Source of the DNA: Desmodus rotundus
Taxonomy: Eukaryota; Chordata; Mammalia; Chiroptera; Phyllostomidae
NCBI RefSeq assembly: GCF_022682495.2
Contig: NC_071389.1
Location: 56,008,239-56,072,238, forward strand
Direction: 5' to 3'
Length of the DNA: 64,000 nucleotides
The notes beneath the pieces are model-generated. The model was not told where the DNA came from and ran no database searches. It saw nothing but the letters and a program-made list of their open reading frames with translations. Numbering within the stretch: position 1 is the first letter of the stretch; every line of letters begins with the position of its first letter. The position numbers and the translations under genes were made by a program. Of the stretch, positions 34,213-45,414 are shown one piece after another.

Positions 34213-37200
34213 TGGGTTTAGCCAAAATATTTCAGAACACTAGAAAAATTCAGGATACAGTCTAGTTCATAATTGAAAAATAAAACCTTAAAGACAATGA
34301 ACTGAACTAGAGTCTAATTTCCACAATTGTATATAATAGATTTTATTGAAACAGATTTTTTCCTCTAGAATTACCCTCATTTTTATCAAAGAACCAAATT
34401 AAGACCAACTTGTACTTACTTACTAAGAGTTTCCAAACTCTGCAGGGATCAAGTAGGGAGAAAAATATAAATGCTTCAATATTGTTACAATTCACCAAAT
34501 TGCTCTATGAAAACCGAGAAGTATTTTTTTAAAATTAACAATACTGAACATAAGAACAATAATCATCTTCAGTTCATTTAGTTCCATAATCAATTCTTGT
34601 TTATCCTGATAATTTGCCAGTATTTCTAGAATCCAGTCATTTCTCAGAGCCCTTCATATCTGTATCTATTTCAAAGGTATTATCTGAAAATTTGTTCTCA
34701 GAAATTCATATTTTAGAATAAGTGAGACTTCTTTCCTTGGACCTTTCTAAAGAGGTAATATTTTTGTAAATGCATCAAAATAAAACAATGACTGTCTCTA
34801 AATAACAAAATAATTAAAATGACATAGTTATAGATCTGATTATAATGCAATTGACAGAGGAATTTACTTTTTTTGTAACAACATTTTAAGATAACAATCA
34901 AAACTACAAATGAAAATATATCATCAGACCAAGAAATCAATTACTTCATTCCCTACTGTCAATTGTACCTGAGGTTTCTGTTGGGAAATGACAATTGATT
35001 TTGGAAAATCAAAGGGAGCTTTTGGATTTTTTTTTCTGTCATTAAAATCATCACTTTGCTTTACCATTCATTTATGTGTCTTTCTTTTTTCTTTCTTACT
35101 TCTTTTTTTTTACATTTCCATTTCCTTTCTTGAGTAATCCCTTCCCCAATGATCTTTCTTCCTGTAATGTGTATATCCCTTTCCTTTATTCTTTCTTACC
35201 TTTTCTTCACTTTCCTAATTCCTTCTCCTTTGGCTTCTTTCCTCTCACAACCTCAACTTACACGAACATTCTTAGATGGACACAGACCCTCGTAGTCTGC
35301 TTCTTTTTAACACACCCAAAAATAACCAATGTTAGAACAACCTAATTTTAATTCTATCTTCTTCAATATGTATTGCCATAATTTACACCTTTTATTGCCA
35401 AAGCCATATATTTTTCCCAACTTATCTAAAATTTTCACTTTTTAGTAACAACTAAAAGTAAATAGTTAGCATTCTTTAGAGTAGGAAATTTATGAATACA
35501 TTTCATAACTTTCAACAAGTCCCCACCCCTACTGACAAACACATTTACATTTTTAAGAGGCATAATAGAGATAACATAAACTTTTATATAAATCCAGATA
35601 AAAACCAATATATTTTGTTAGTAACTTTATTTTTTAAGTATATTTTATTTATTATGCTATTACAGTTGTCTCAGTTTTTTCTCCCCTTTATCCTCCCTCC
35701 ACCCTGTACATCCCACCCTGCCCTCCAGTACTCCCCCTCCCTGTAGTTCATGTCCATGGGTCGTACATACAAGTTCTTTGGCTTCTCTGTTTCCTATACT
35801 ATTCCTAACTGCCCCCTCCTCGTCTATTTTGTACCTAACAGTTATGCTTTTTATTCCCTGTACCTTTCCCCCCACATTCTTCCTCTCCACCTCCCCACTG
35901 AAAACTCTTCATGTGATCTCCATTTCTCTGGTTCTACTCCTGTTCTAGTTGTTTGGTTAGTTTTTGTTTTTTAGGTTCAGTTGTTGATAGTCATGACTTT
36001 GTTGTCATTTTACTGTTCATAGTTTTTGATCTTCTACTTCTTAGATAAGTCCCTTTAAACATTTCATATAATAAGGTCTTGGTGATGATGAACTCTTTTA
36101 ACTTGACCTTATCTGGGAAGCACTTTATCTGCCCTTCCATTCTAAATGATAGCTTTGCTGGATAGAGTCATCTTGGATGTAGGTCTTTGCCTTTTGTGAC
36201 TTCAAGTACTTCTTTCCAGCCTTTAGTAACTTTAAAAGACATCAATTTAACTTAAACCATCTACTTGGACTCTTGGTGATTACTGGATTCCTTTAGTGTT
36301 CTCAAAAAAGTGAGCCGTTTCATTATTCAGTAACCTTGACAAGTTTTAGGAGACTGGAGGAGAGGGAGGGGAGGTATCAGGCTACTGCATCTTGTTCCTG
36401 GGACTGCAGCTGCTCCTGGGCCTCCAGGAAGAGGATTCAGAGTGTTTAAAAGACTATTTTTCTCACTTTTTTCTTCTTTCTGAGTTTTACAGTCTAAAAG
36501 GGGAGTGAGACATTTTCCCTTTCTTTGAACTGTTGATTTTAATTCTTTCTAGGAGAATCCTTATGATGGAACAACATGAAAGCTTACACATGAGATCTTA
36601 CCCCACTTAGCACAGCTTTGGTAAAACAATTTAATTAGTCTAAACCGAGACCTAATGGGCTCTTGGATGGGATGGAGACCAAGGTGCTCCTTTCAAAACG
36701 AACGAAAACAAAATCTAAAGCAAAGATGAAATTCAAACAAGTACTTCCAAACTGAATCCTGTAGAAGGAGGAACTGAGACACTAGCCTTAGATCTTATCT
36801 CACAGCAACTATACTGCAAATCACCCTGATGAGGTCCAAATGGCACGAAGCCCGAATGGCAGAGACAGAGGACCCTGGTGCACGCAAAACAGCAAAGATC
36901 AAACCAAGTCCCCAAAAGATAAGAAAGCGAGTAAAAACTGTAACCAAAGTTTCATTTCAGACAGATAAGAGAAACAGATGAGAGCTCTCACACAGAAATG
37001 GGCTTCCTCCTGTGGAGGAACAGAGAAACAAAACTAACAGACAATTAAATGACAGTATGAAACAAGAAAACAAGCAACTCCCAAACCAAAACAAAACGTA
37101 ATCCCACACTGGGAACGGGAATGTTTTTCATGTCGCTGAGCTGTGCCTATTGGCAAGTGACACCAATTAATTCCTACATAATCCCAAATGGTTCAAAGAA

Positions 37201-37444
37201 GCCAAGAGGTGGGACAAGGGCTCCTGGTTGTGTGCACCATGAACTAACCCAGTTTGGAGTCCATCAGATCACCAGATAGGAGCCTGTTGTCTCCCCAGAA
37301 ACCTGTTTCCTTTCAACAGCAAAGCATTTAAAGGTGGCTGATGCCTTGAGAGGGAGAGCAGGGAGAGAGAGTACCTGGGGTAAAGAACACTCGCCAGCTT
37401 CTAAATTCTTGCAATCCCTGCCACAAGCAGCTGGGACTCCAGCC
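34213..37444 (-). mobile_element. ERV-like internal region, non-coding, interrupted by an L1
   Basis: Lies between the two LTR-like repeats. I could not identify gag, pro, pol or env motifs in any frame. The right 1.2 kb has leader-like composition; the left 1.4 kb is very AT-rich. A half-LINE fragment (35630-36222) was inserted later. It is either a non-autonomous element or a provirus whose genes were deleted. A clear tRNA primer-binding site was not found next to the right LTR. Confidence 0.45.
35630..36222 (-). mobile_element. 5'-truncated half-LINE (HAL1-like), copy 4
   Basis: Contains only the ORF1 C-terminus (GAAGCACTTTATCTGCCCTT on the plus strand, 36117-36136), 3' UTR and L1 3' end of the family at 15.9 kb. 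Perfect 12 bp duplication TTAGTAACTTTA at 35618-35629 and 36223-36234. It is inserted inside the ERV-like internal region, so it is younger than that element. Confidence 0.88.
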
Positions 37445-38084
37445 TGTGTCCTCCAGGCCTTACAAGAGTCTATGTTATCATGTCTCAGTGACCAAAAACT
37501 GTAACCAAATGCAGGTCCAGCTGCCTGCCCCTATAAAAGCCCATACTTGAGAGGCAGATGCTGATAAGGAAAGTGTTTTATTCAGATGCTAGCCATCAGG
37601 ACGATGGGGACTCATGACTCAAAGCCCATCTCCCTGGGGGGAACAAGTGGAACTCACGTCTCAAAACCCATCTTCACAGGTCATTGGAGGCAGAACTTTT
37701 TATACGGAAGGAGAGGAGAACAGAACAAAGAGATCAAGGAAGGGGGTTGAAATGTTTCTATGTGCAGCCTAGCACAGTCAATTCCGATAATGATCTGGTA
37801 TGCATCATCCTGATTTAGTCATCCTGGCTTCGCATTATCCTGGCTTTGCATCATCCTGACTCCACGGTTAAAGGTCAGCAAAACTCCTGGAGCTGGGATG
37901 CCTGAAGGTTAGAGTTTGTATTTTTTGAAGTTATTTCCTAGGATTCTTATACAAACATGCAATTTATCTACAAGCTACATATTAGAGTCAGCACTTACAG
38001 AAAAAAATGTCAAAAGAATGGTGGAATGGGTTACAGTTTCCCACCATTACAATTTTCCACTGTTTCATGATGTCAAATGTTACA
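37445..38084 (-). mobile_element. Endogenous-retrovirus-like LTR (right copy, 5' LTR)
   Basis: Partner of 33549-34212. On the minus strand it starts TGTAACAT at 38084. A TATA-like GTATAAAAAGTT lies near 37697-37708 and AATAAA about 120 bp further at about 37580, and it ends ..GGACACA at 37445. This gives a plausible U3-R-U5 layout. No matching 4-6 bp flanking duplication could be confirmed at the outer edges. Confidence 0.6.
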
Positions 38085-38105
38085 TTCTGAAGTCTCATTT
38101 CAAAA

Positions 38106-38127
38106 GTGTGTGTGTGTGTGTGTGTGT
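38106..38127. repeat. (GT)n microsatellite
   Basis: Eleven GT units immediately outside the right LTR. Confidence 0.9.
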
Positions 38128-38129
38128 TA

Positions 38130-39690
38130 GAAAGAAACAGGTGAAAGAGAAAATGAAGTGGTAAAAATGTATCAGAATATTTTAATTAGGTCTCTTCATT
38201 ATATCTTGTTGTAGAACTAACCATTAGCAATGGCTTTTCATCAAGTTTGTCCTTTTTGGTTTTAGTGTTAGCAGCGGTAATATGGTACTGCATGGTTACT
38301 TCTTTATTTAATTATTGTTTATTTTTGCCTATGCTAAGACTTTACCAAAATTGACACTTTTTCTAGGAGAGTAAATCCTTTGCATTAAATTCTTCCACTG
38401 AATATGCATTTTTTTACTAATAATGTGTAGAAAAAAGAAAATGAAAGGCTAGAAAATAAAAAAAGAGTAAGGAAATTTCTCCAGTTTTATATACTAATGT
38501 TACTAGGAAAAACAGAATTTTTTCATTTGATATTAAAACAAAAAATGCTAGATTTATATTGTAATTATTATTTTTGGGATCTGGGTTTGGGGGAAAAAGA
38601 GAAGCTTTAACCAAATTCAAGGGGGAAAAACTGCCTATTTCTAGGGGAAAAAGGCTTTGAAAGATTATTAAAGTATTTTTCAAAGTTTATGATATATGTT
38701 TGTGGTCATCAAATAGTTCTTACAGAACAAAATTTTGATTATCTGTATGTAAATAAATCAGAAACATATGAATTAAATTTCATACAAAATACACATGACT
38801 TAGAAAATTAAATGTAAAAAAGTACTTGGCAAAACTTATTTGGGATTTGGTAAAACACAAAACAAGGTTTGGGTTTGGTAAAACCAGACATTTGAAAAAT
38901 ACCTTGAAATAATCACCTAACACAAAGTGTTCCAAAGTTAGCCCATTCCTTAGAAATGTTTTATCGTGATGATGTCTGATGATTGATCATTTATTTCTTT
39001 TACTGAGTATCCAATTATGGGCAATCCAATGGATAGAAAAAAATTTTCAGTGCACTGTTAGAGTTTGAAAACCCAATAATTTAAAAGGCATGTTGTTTTA
39101 AAAAAAATCTGTGGTAAAAATCTTGAATATGAGCTATCATATTCAAGAACTGACCTCTCTCCATTCACAGGTCCTGTTTCCTTCGGAAGTTTGAAAAGAA
39201 CTTGGGAGTTCATTTCATTTGTCTTCCGATCATTTTCCTCCTCTTTCTCCTCCTTCTCTTCTTTCCCTTCCTCTTCCTTCTCTTTCTCGTCTTCTTCTTC
39301 CCTTCTTCTTCTTGCTCCTCCTTTTGTATTTCATTGTTTTTCTTGAGTATATCTCAATGATAGTATCCTTGGTTTCATGTTGGTAATTGCAAAGTAGGCA
39401 AATGTCAACTTTATTCCCATTCCATTCCAGCGAACCGATTCCTCCTTTATAATCTCAGCACTTCTTGAGATGCCCAGTGTTCTGCGGCTGTGCCTACTCT
39501 TTATAGTCTTAGCTACAGAGACCTACTTAAATCCACCACTGTGGAATTCCTGAACAATTCTCTCATCAAAGTTTAACTTGTGGATAGCCAGCATCACACT
39601 GGGGAGAGGAGTGTTTGAAATTTGTTGTATTATTTACAGTTGCTCACACTACTTTGTTAAAGAATGGCATTAAGAGTTAGTTGGAGAACT
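38130..39690. other. No gene recognised; contains a pyrimidine tract
   Basis: AT-rich DNA. A strand-asymmetric run of C and T occupies 39233-39325 with very few purines. No coding support. Confidence 0.45.
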
Positions 39691-39699
39691 TCAAATAAA

Positions 39700-40190
39700 T
39701 TTCTCTTAAGATTCTTTTGGTGCAAGTAACAGAATTCTGTTTGAGCTAGATTAAAGCATAAAGAGGATGCATGTGTATCTCATAGCACCCAAGGATTGAG
39801 TAGCAGTTATACCCAGAACCAGGTGCTATTAGGCTCTTTCTGGTTCTCTGGATGAATTTGTATTATTTTTCTCTCATTTAGACAGGTTTCTTCTACTTCT
39901 TTGGTATACATGGAAGAACATGGCTCATATAGTTTCTGAGTTTCTTTGTAATGAATTCAGCCACCAGGAGAGAGAGTAAATATTTCTTTTGTTCCAAATT
40001 CTAAATTTTAAAGACAGAATTTTCACTGGTCCAACTTGGGTAAGGTACTCACTGTCACACTAGTCAACTGTGGCCAAGAGATAGGAGTCATATGTACAAC
40101 CATGATTACATGTGAACGGGGCTGGGTGAACATGAGGAAGGATGTTGCTCAGAAAGAGGGCTGGGGGACAACCCGATAGATATGTTTAAA
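39700..40190 (+). repeat. Ancient medium-reiterated repeat, class uncertain
   Basis: TTTTGGTGCAAGTAACAGAA at the start, TGGTCCAACTTGGGTAAGGTACTC and CAACTGTGGCCAAGAGATAGG in the middle, and GCTGGGGGACAACCCGATAG at the end follow the order of a common mammalian repeat. I do not assign a family name. Confidence 0.5.
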
Positions 40191-40288
40191 AAGTTGCTTG
40201 CATTTAACTGTTAATTTTCTTCTTAATGGAAATTAAGATATATTCCTTATTTATATTTTATGTACAATACTTGATAGAATGGATTTCT

Positions 40289-40845
40289 TGTTTTAATAAA
40301 TTTTTTATTGTTATTTTACTACAGTTGTCTTATTATAGTTGTCCCAGTTTTTCCCCCTTTGCTTTCCTCTGCCCAGCCCACCCACTGTTCCCTCAGTAAT
40401 CCCCACCTTGTCATCCATGTCCATGGGTCATTTATACATATTCCTTGACTAGCCCCTTTCTCTTCTTTCCATCCTTATCCCCCTCCCCCATTCCCTCTGG
40501 TCGCTGTCAGTCTGTTCCTTGTTTCCATGCTTCTGGTCCTATTTTGCTCATTTGTTTGTCTTGATCATTAGGCTCCTTTTATAGATGAGATCATTTGTCT
40601 ATTTGTGAGATCATTGGTATTTGTCTATCTCATAAGGCAAGGGAGATAAAGGAAAAAATAAACAAATGAGACTACATCAAATTAAAAGGCTTCTGCACAG
40701 CTAAAGAAAACCTCATCAAAGTGAAAAGGAATCCAACCATATGGGAAAACATTTTTGCCAATGATATGTTGGACAAGGGTTTGATATCCAAAATATATAA
40801 AAACTCATATGGCAGCACTCAGAAGACAAACAATCCAATTTTAAA
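40289..40845 (-). mobile_element. Twin-primed L1 (5' end inverted)
   Basis: 40289-40620 is the L1 3' end on the minus strand (poly-A tail, 3' UTR, last part of ORF2). 40625-40845 is upstream ORF2 sequence on the plus strand, encoding ..[20 protein letters not shown]... Both halves lie inside one 13 bp duplication, AGAATGGATTTCT, at 40276-40288 and 41075-41087, so it is one insertion event with a 5' inversion rather than two elements. Confidence 0.88.
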
Positions 40846-40857
40846 AAGAATGGATTT

Positions 40858-41073
40858 TTTTTTAGAAAGAGATTTCATTTATTTATTTTTTTGGACAGAG
40901 GGGAAGGGAGGGAAAAAGAGAGGGAGGGAAACATCATTGAATGGTTGCCTCTTGTGTGTTCCCTACTGGGGACCTGACCTGCAGCCAAGACATATGCCCT
41001 GACTGGGAATTGACCTGGTGACCCTTTGGTTCACAGGCTGGAGCTCAATCCACTGAGCCACACCAGCCAGGGC
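40858..41073 (-). mobile_element. Ves SINE inserted in the L1 duplication
   Basis: On the minus strand it starts GCCCTGGCTGGTGTGGCTCAG at 41073, with A box TGGCTCAGTGG and a B-box variant GGTCAATTCCC. The poly-A tail lies at 40858-40862 onward. The 12 bp duplication AAGAATGGATTT is at 40846-40857 and 41074-41085. It landed at the very edge of the twin-primed L1, within that element's own target-site duplication. Confidence 0.93.
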
Positions 41074-41309
41074 AAGAATGGATTTCTAATGTAGATTTTA
41101 TTAGACATTGCAACAGGTAGGAAGAGATGAATAAAGAAAAAGGAAATGTCCAATGCTGATTTTCATATCACACTTGTAGACAATTACACAATTTATAAAA
41201 ATATTTTGTTAAAATTTGGTGCAGGTTTTAATTTTTCTTGTTAGAGAATAGATTCAAGAATATTTGATACTCTCATTAAAGTTAGGAAATTTTCTATTTG
41301 GTTCCATAT

Positions 41310-41590
41310 TTAAACAATTATTGACTACCTAGACAGAATATAGAGATGCTTAAGTTATTCTTTGCCCTGAAGGAGCACACAGTTCATTAGCAAGACTAAC
41401 ATTAAAAATATTGCAATGTGCTACATACAATAATAGAAGAATATACGAGGGACAATGTGCCACAACAGATGGAAAAACGCAACGATTTTCTGTGGACAAG
41501 AGGAAGCCATAAATAATGGAAGAGTTCTGCCAGGAAGAAGAGATTAGAAAGTATACTTTAGGCAAAAGAAATAAAAATGAATTTATGAAA
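41310..41590 (-). repeat. L2 LINE 3' fragment
   Basis: CAATTATTGACTACCTAGACAG, CTTTGCCCTGAAGGAGCACACAG and GGAAGAGTTCTGCCAGGAAG are in antisense L2 order. Confidence 0.55.
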
Positions 41591-41839
41591 CAACAAAGTC
41601 TGTGAAGAGACCCCAGACAGATCCTGAGTCTAAGGAGATGGAAGTAGTTTACAAGCATGCATTCTTCCCTTTTTCTCCTCTTCTCTCCCCTTGCAGGTGA
41701 GTGTATATCTCTTTTTGCCTACTGAAAACATCACTTGAGAAATGTTCCCTTCTGTCAATGAGTCATTACAGGTAGCACAAAGATGGGCTGTTTCTCTTCT
41801 CTCTCTCAACTTGAAAAGCAAAATATGAAAGTACCTCTC

Positions 41840-42125
41840 TTGATCCCACTTTTTTGGACCATTGTCTCATTCTACCACGCATTCCACCATTTCCCTGTAG
41901 AGTAAGACTGCTTGAGATAGTTGTCTACACTTGTCATCGCTGACGTCTATTGTCCTTTTCTGTTTCTGAACTCACTCTAATCATGTTTTTACTCTCATGA
42001 GTTCACCCGATCTGATCTGGTCAAGGTTACCAGTGACCACTGTGTTGCTACATCCAGTAATAATTTCTTAATACTCATCTTGACTTAATAAGACCATTGG
42101 ACATAGTTGATCACTTTCTTGCCCT
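41840..42125 (+). repeat. L2 LINE reverse-transcriptase fragment
   Basis: Sense L2 ORF2. GTTGTCTACACTTGTCATCG, GGTCAAGGTTACCAGTGACC and ACATAGTTGATCACTTTCTT (encoding the worn FDTVDHxLL reverse-transcriptase motif) are in order. No open frame. Confidence 0.7.
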
Positions 42126-42605
42126 TGAGATCACTCTCATCTAATTTGTAGAGATTTTTTAATCTATTGCTTGATGTCTTTCATCAATTTTGGAAAATTA
42201 TCAGCCATAGTCTCTTTCAATATTAGCTCTATTTAGTTCTTTCTCCTTTTCTTCTTTTGGGGGCTCTAATTTCATGCACGTTACACCTTTACTCCACGCC
42301 CATATGCCTGTCTTTGCATCAATCTGGGTGTTTTCTTCTAATTACTCCTCCAGTGTGCCAATTTTCAACTTGTGTCCCATGTGCTGTTGAACTCATCTTA
42401 ATGTTAACTCCTGTCTTTTTAAAATTTCTAGAGTGCCTATTCTTTTTTCTTTATTAATTTTACTTTCTGTACACATTAATAACAACTACTTCAAAATATG
42501 TTTTCTAATTCCAATGTTTGGACCTCCATGGGTGTTTTCTGTGTTAGTTTTCCCCCCTTAGTTTGTGGTCACTTTCTTTCTGATTAAAAATTAACTCCTG
42601 GCATT
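42126..42605 (-). mobile_element. Ancient HAL1-type half-LINE, 3' part
   Basis: On the plus strand: TTCATCAATTTTGGAAAATTATCAGCCATA, TCTCCTTTTCTTCTTTTGGGGGCTC, and GTTTGTGGTCACTTTCTTTC. This is the antisense of the HAL1/L1 ORF1 region found across mammals. It continues beyond the LTR at 43005. Confidence 0.6.
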
Positions 42606-43004
42606 TGTACTAGTTTCTAGTGTTATCATAACAAACTACCACCAACTGGGTAGCTTCAATAACAGAAATTTATGTTCTTACAGTCGTGGAGGCTAAAAGT
42701 CTAAGATTAAGGTGGCATCGGGCTTGCTTCCTCCTGAGACTTCTTTCCTTGGTACTATTTACCCTCATTCTCACTGTGTCCTCAGGTGGCCTTTTTGCTC
42801 TGCGCATTCCTGGTGTCTCTCTTTGTCTTAATCTGATTTTCTGATGAAGGCACGATCAGATTGGATTAGGTTTCACCCTAATGGCTTGGTTTTAACCTAA
42901 TTCCCTCTTTAAAGGTCCTATCTCCAAATACAGGCACATTCTGAGGTACCAAGAGTTAGGCTTTTAAGCATATGAATTTGGGGGGATACAATTTCACTAT
43001 AACA
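42606..43004 (-). mobile_element. MLT1-type (MaLR/ERVL) solo LTR
   Basis: Antisense MaLR LTR: starts TGTACTAGTTTCTAGTGTTATCATAAC and carries ACTGGGTAGCTTCAATAACAG, AAATTTATGTTCTTACAGTC and CATATGAATTTGGGGGGATAC. It ends ATAACA. It sits inside the HAL1 relic. Confidence 0.85.
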
Positions 43005-43470
43005 GCTGTTTATGAAGAACTTTAAAGATAATTTGACATTGTGGATAGTGTTGTCTTTCTTTGGAGACAATTTAATTTTACTTCTGGGAAACAGAGTAGG
43101 GGCAGAGCTTTTTAATTCAGTCAAAAATTGAGCTGAGTAGTGACTGGTCTTCACCCACTTCACCTCTACTTCTAAGGTATATGCTTTCAGAGCTTACTTG
43201 AAAGTTTTAACTGTTTCCCAGGACCCACCCTCCTTGGTGGGCCCTGAATTTCAATTTTTGTCCCTCCATACCCTTAGCTGCAGGTTTTATAACAGCAAAT
43301 ACTTCAAGAGGAATAGCAGTATCAAATTCCAGGCAAACTTTTCTATTTTCCTTCTCTTGAGCTTCTATCCCTGGTGCCTTACTGATGGTCTCAAGCAGAC
43401 TTTTGCAAAAATAATTTGTCCAGATTTTGTGTTTGTTCTCAGTGGAGGGTTAATCTAAAATAAGGCAATA
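43005..43470 (-). mobile_element. Ancient HAL1-type half-LINE, 5' part
   Basis: Continues the element at 42126-42605: TTTAATTTTACTTCTGGGAA, ATTGAGCTGAGTAGTGACTGG and CTCCTTGGTGGGCCCTGAAT are the corresponding 5' segments. Together with the left part they form a HAL1-like copy split by the LTR. Confidence 0.55.
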
Positions 43471-43699
43471 CATAATTTCCAGAAGAAGAAATTCCATTCC
43501 AACTGCCTGAAATTAATTATTTGAATACCATTCACCGAAGAATCATATGATCAAGTTTCTAATTTATCTTTTACTAAATGCTTGTGTTTCTTTTAAATAT
43601 TTATAAAGTTCATAACAATTTACATTGTATAACATAACATTAATATTTTAAAATAATTTTTAGCAGTTTTTGATAATTCATTTTAGGTATTGATGAGTT

Positions 43700-44215
43700 T
43701 TCATTTTTTCTTTTTAACAGTTTTTAAAGGAATGCTGACGTTGTCTCTGCCCCACCTTTGTGCTCCTGCAGGTGAAATGAGCCAGGGCAGAGATGGGGAC
43801 CCTCCACTGAAGAAAGAAGAAGAGTCAGTCAAGGACAACCTTAACTGCCTATTCTTTTTTTTTTTTTTAATTTATTGTGTTTTTTTCCATTACCATTTAT
43901 CTGCCTTAGACACTCCCCCAGAAAACCGCCACAGTGTTGTCCATGTCCATGAGCGCTTTTTCCTTTTTGCTTAATCCCTCCACCTCCTACCTCCTAACTC
44001 TGGCCCCACACCCCTAAAGCTGCCTGTTCTTAAAAGTAGGGAGACCAGGGAGGAGACATCCAGGGAGAAGATAGGGGCAGGAGAGAGTCATGGGGTCTGA
44101 GGAGCTTAGCGTCCTGGCTTCCCACAGCCTGTTATTAGAGGAACATGTTTGTGACCTTTATAAAAATGTAAAAATATAATAAAGATTAAATAAAAATATG
44201 AAAAAAAGAAAAAAA
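43700..44215 (+). pseudogene. Possible retrocopy or exon of an unrecognised gene, split by an L1 tail
   Basis: If the L1 at 43857-44027 and one duplication copy are removed, a coding-like stretch remains. It contains GAAATGAGCCAGGGCAGAGATG and Lys/Glu-rich codons reading ..PPLKKEEESVKDNLNC... Splice-acceptor-like tracts end at TTTTTAACAG (43730) and CTCCTGCAG (43772). Downstream, 44155-44215 holds AATAAA-type signals and an A-rich tail. I do not recognise the parent gene. Either an old processed pseudogene or chance coding texture is possible. Confidence 0.35.
43857..44027 (-). mobile_element. Short L1 3' end
   Basis: A poly-T start then TTTTTTCCATTACCATTTATCT and CAGTGTTGTCCATGTCCATGAG, the antisense bat L1 3' UTR. 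The 14 bp flanking repeats ARCTGCCTRTTCTT at 43843-43856 and 44028-44041 define the insertion. Confidence 0.85.
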
Positions 44216-44524
44216 ATTTGGCTAATAGATTCAATTGGTAAATTTGAAAAACTGGTATTTAACAAATTGATCCTTAGACAAAGTAGCTTTTTGCAATTGT
44301 TGATATTAAGGTACAGGATGCCATAACATAGCCTCTAAGATATGAGATGTTAAACAAATTGAAATTGATATATCTTTCATTTAACACTCTGAGCCCAGTG
44401 TTAATATAGCAGTACCTTGATATTGGACCTGGGCTCCGCCCTCCCAAGGTACTGGCCTTGTTGAAATGGTCAAAAAAGGTCCAGACCACAGCCACTACAT
44501 CCACATCACAGCCCGTGGGAGGAC

Positions 44525-44695
44525 AGTGCAGGGACAAAGGAGGGCACATTTATCCATTCTAAGGACATGATGCAAAAGTGGCACACATCACTTCTGCTTA
44601 CATTCCACTCCCCAGCAATTAGTCCTGTGGCCGCAGCTAGGCACAGGGTAAGCTAAGAAATGTAAGTTCCATTCCGGTGGCCATGGGTCCAGTTA
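44525..44695. repeat. Ancient medium-reiterated repeat tail
   Basis: GGGCACATTTATCCATTCTAAGG and CTGTGGCCGCAGCTAGGCAC..TAAGAAATGTA resemble the tail of a common mammalian repeat, possibly the same family as 39700-40190. Confidence 0.4.
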
Positions 44696-44699
44696 AAAT

Positions 44700-45410
44700 G
44701 TAAAGACTTTTGAGCATAGAAACGGGGAGATTATTTTTGAAGACATCATGTAGTCTTTGCTATTCTTGACCAAGAGCAGATTTCATAACACGTGGTTTGT
44801 ATTACTGCTTGTTCGTTATTTTGGCACGTCGTTGTTGACATCATGCACTGAGGGACGCAGATATGCACACAGCCAATGCCTTAAAATTTTTACAGTTGGT
44901 GTGTGAAAACAGCTATAAAAAAGCAAGTGCAAAACAGAGTGTCTTAGGTTCAGATCCCTGGGAAATGCATTCTGAGGTGGGGCTTATTGGGGGGTACACT
45001 GATCTGTCCCTGTGGGGAACTAGAGGGGAGGGAATTGGGCCATGGAAGGAGCTGAACTATCACCATATAGTCTTCCCAGGAGCTCCAGGGCAGGGCACTT
45101 CACAGTTGTCTCATTTTGAAACAAGGGGGCCTTTGTATTCTAGCTTTTTTATTGACTAATCATGGGATTTGAGCTGCCCTGGGCAAAAAGGTTCATTTTG
45201 GCCAAGGACAATTTCCCTAGAGGATTCAGCTGAAGTTTAGTCTCAGTTATGAAGTGGGTTCTGAGCAGCAAGCACTACAGTGTAGTAAACAGGATTATAA
45301 CTCAGTGGTGGGATGGCGTTGAGATACTATGAATAATGAAAAGGCATTGTGTGTGTGTGTTTCTATCTATGTCAGTGAAAGCTTTCATAGAACAGCTGAT
45401 GTTTGGAATG
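44700..45410. other. No gene recognised
   Basis: Mixed composition with no supported exon; a short (GT)n run lies at 45346-45361. Confidence 0.4.
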
Positions 45411-45414
45411 TTCC

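Noticed and set aside
34213..37444. Retroviral gag or pol genes between the LTR-like repeats
   Set aside because: No protease, reverse-transcriptase, integrase or envelope motif was visible in any frame; short open frames there look random.
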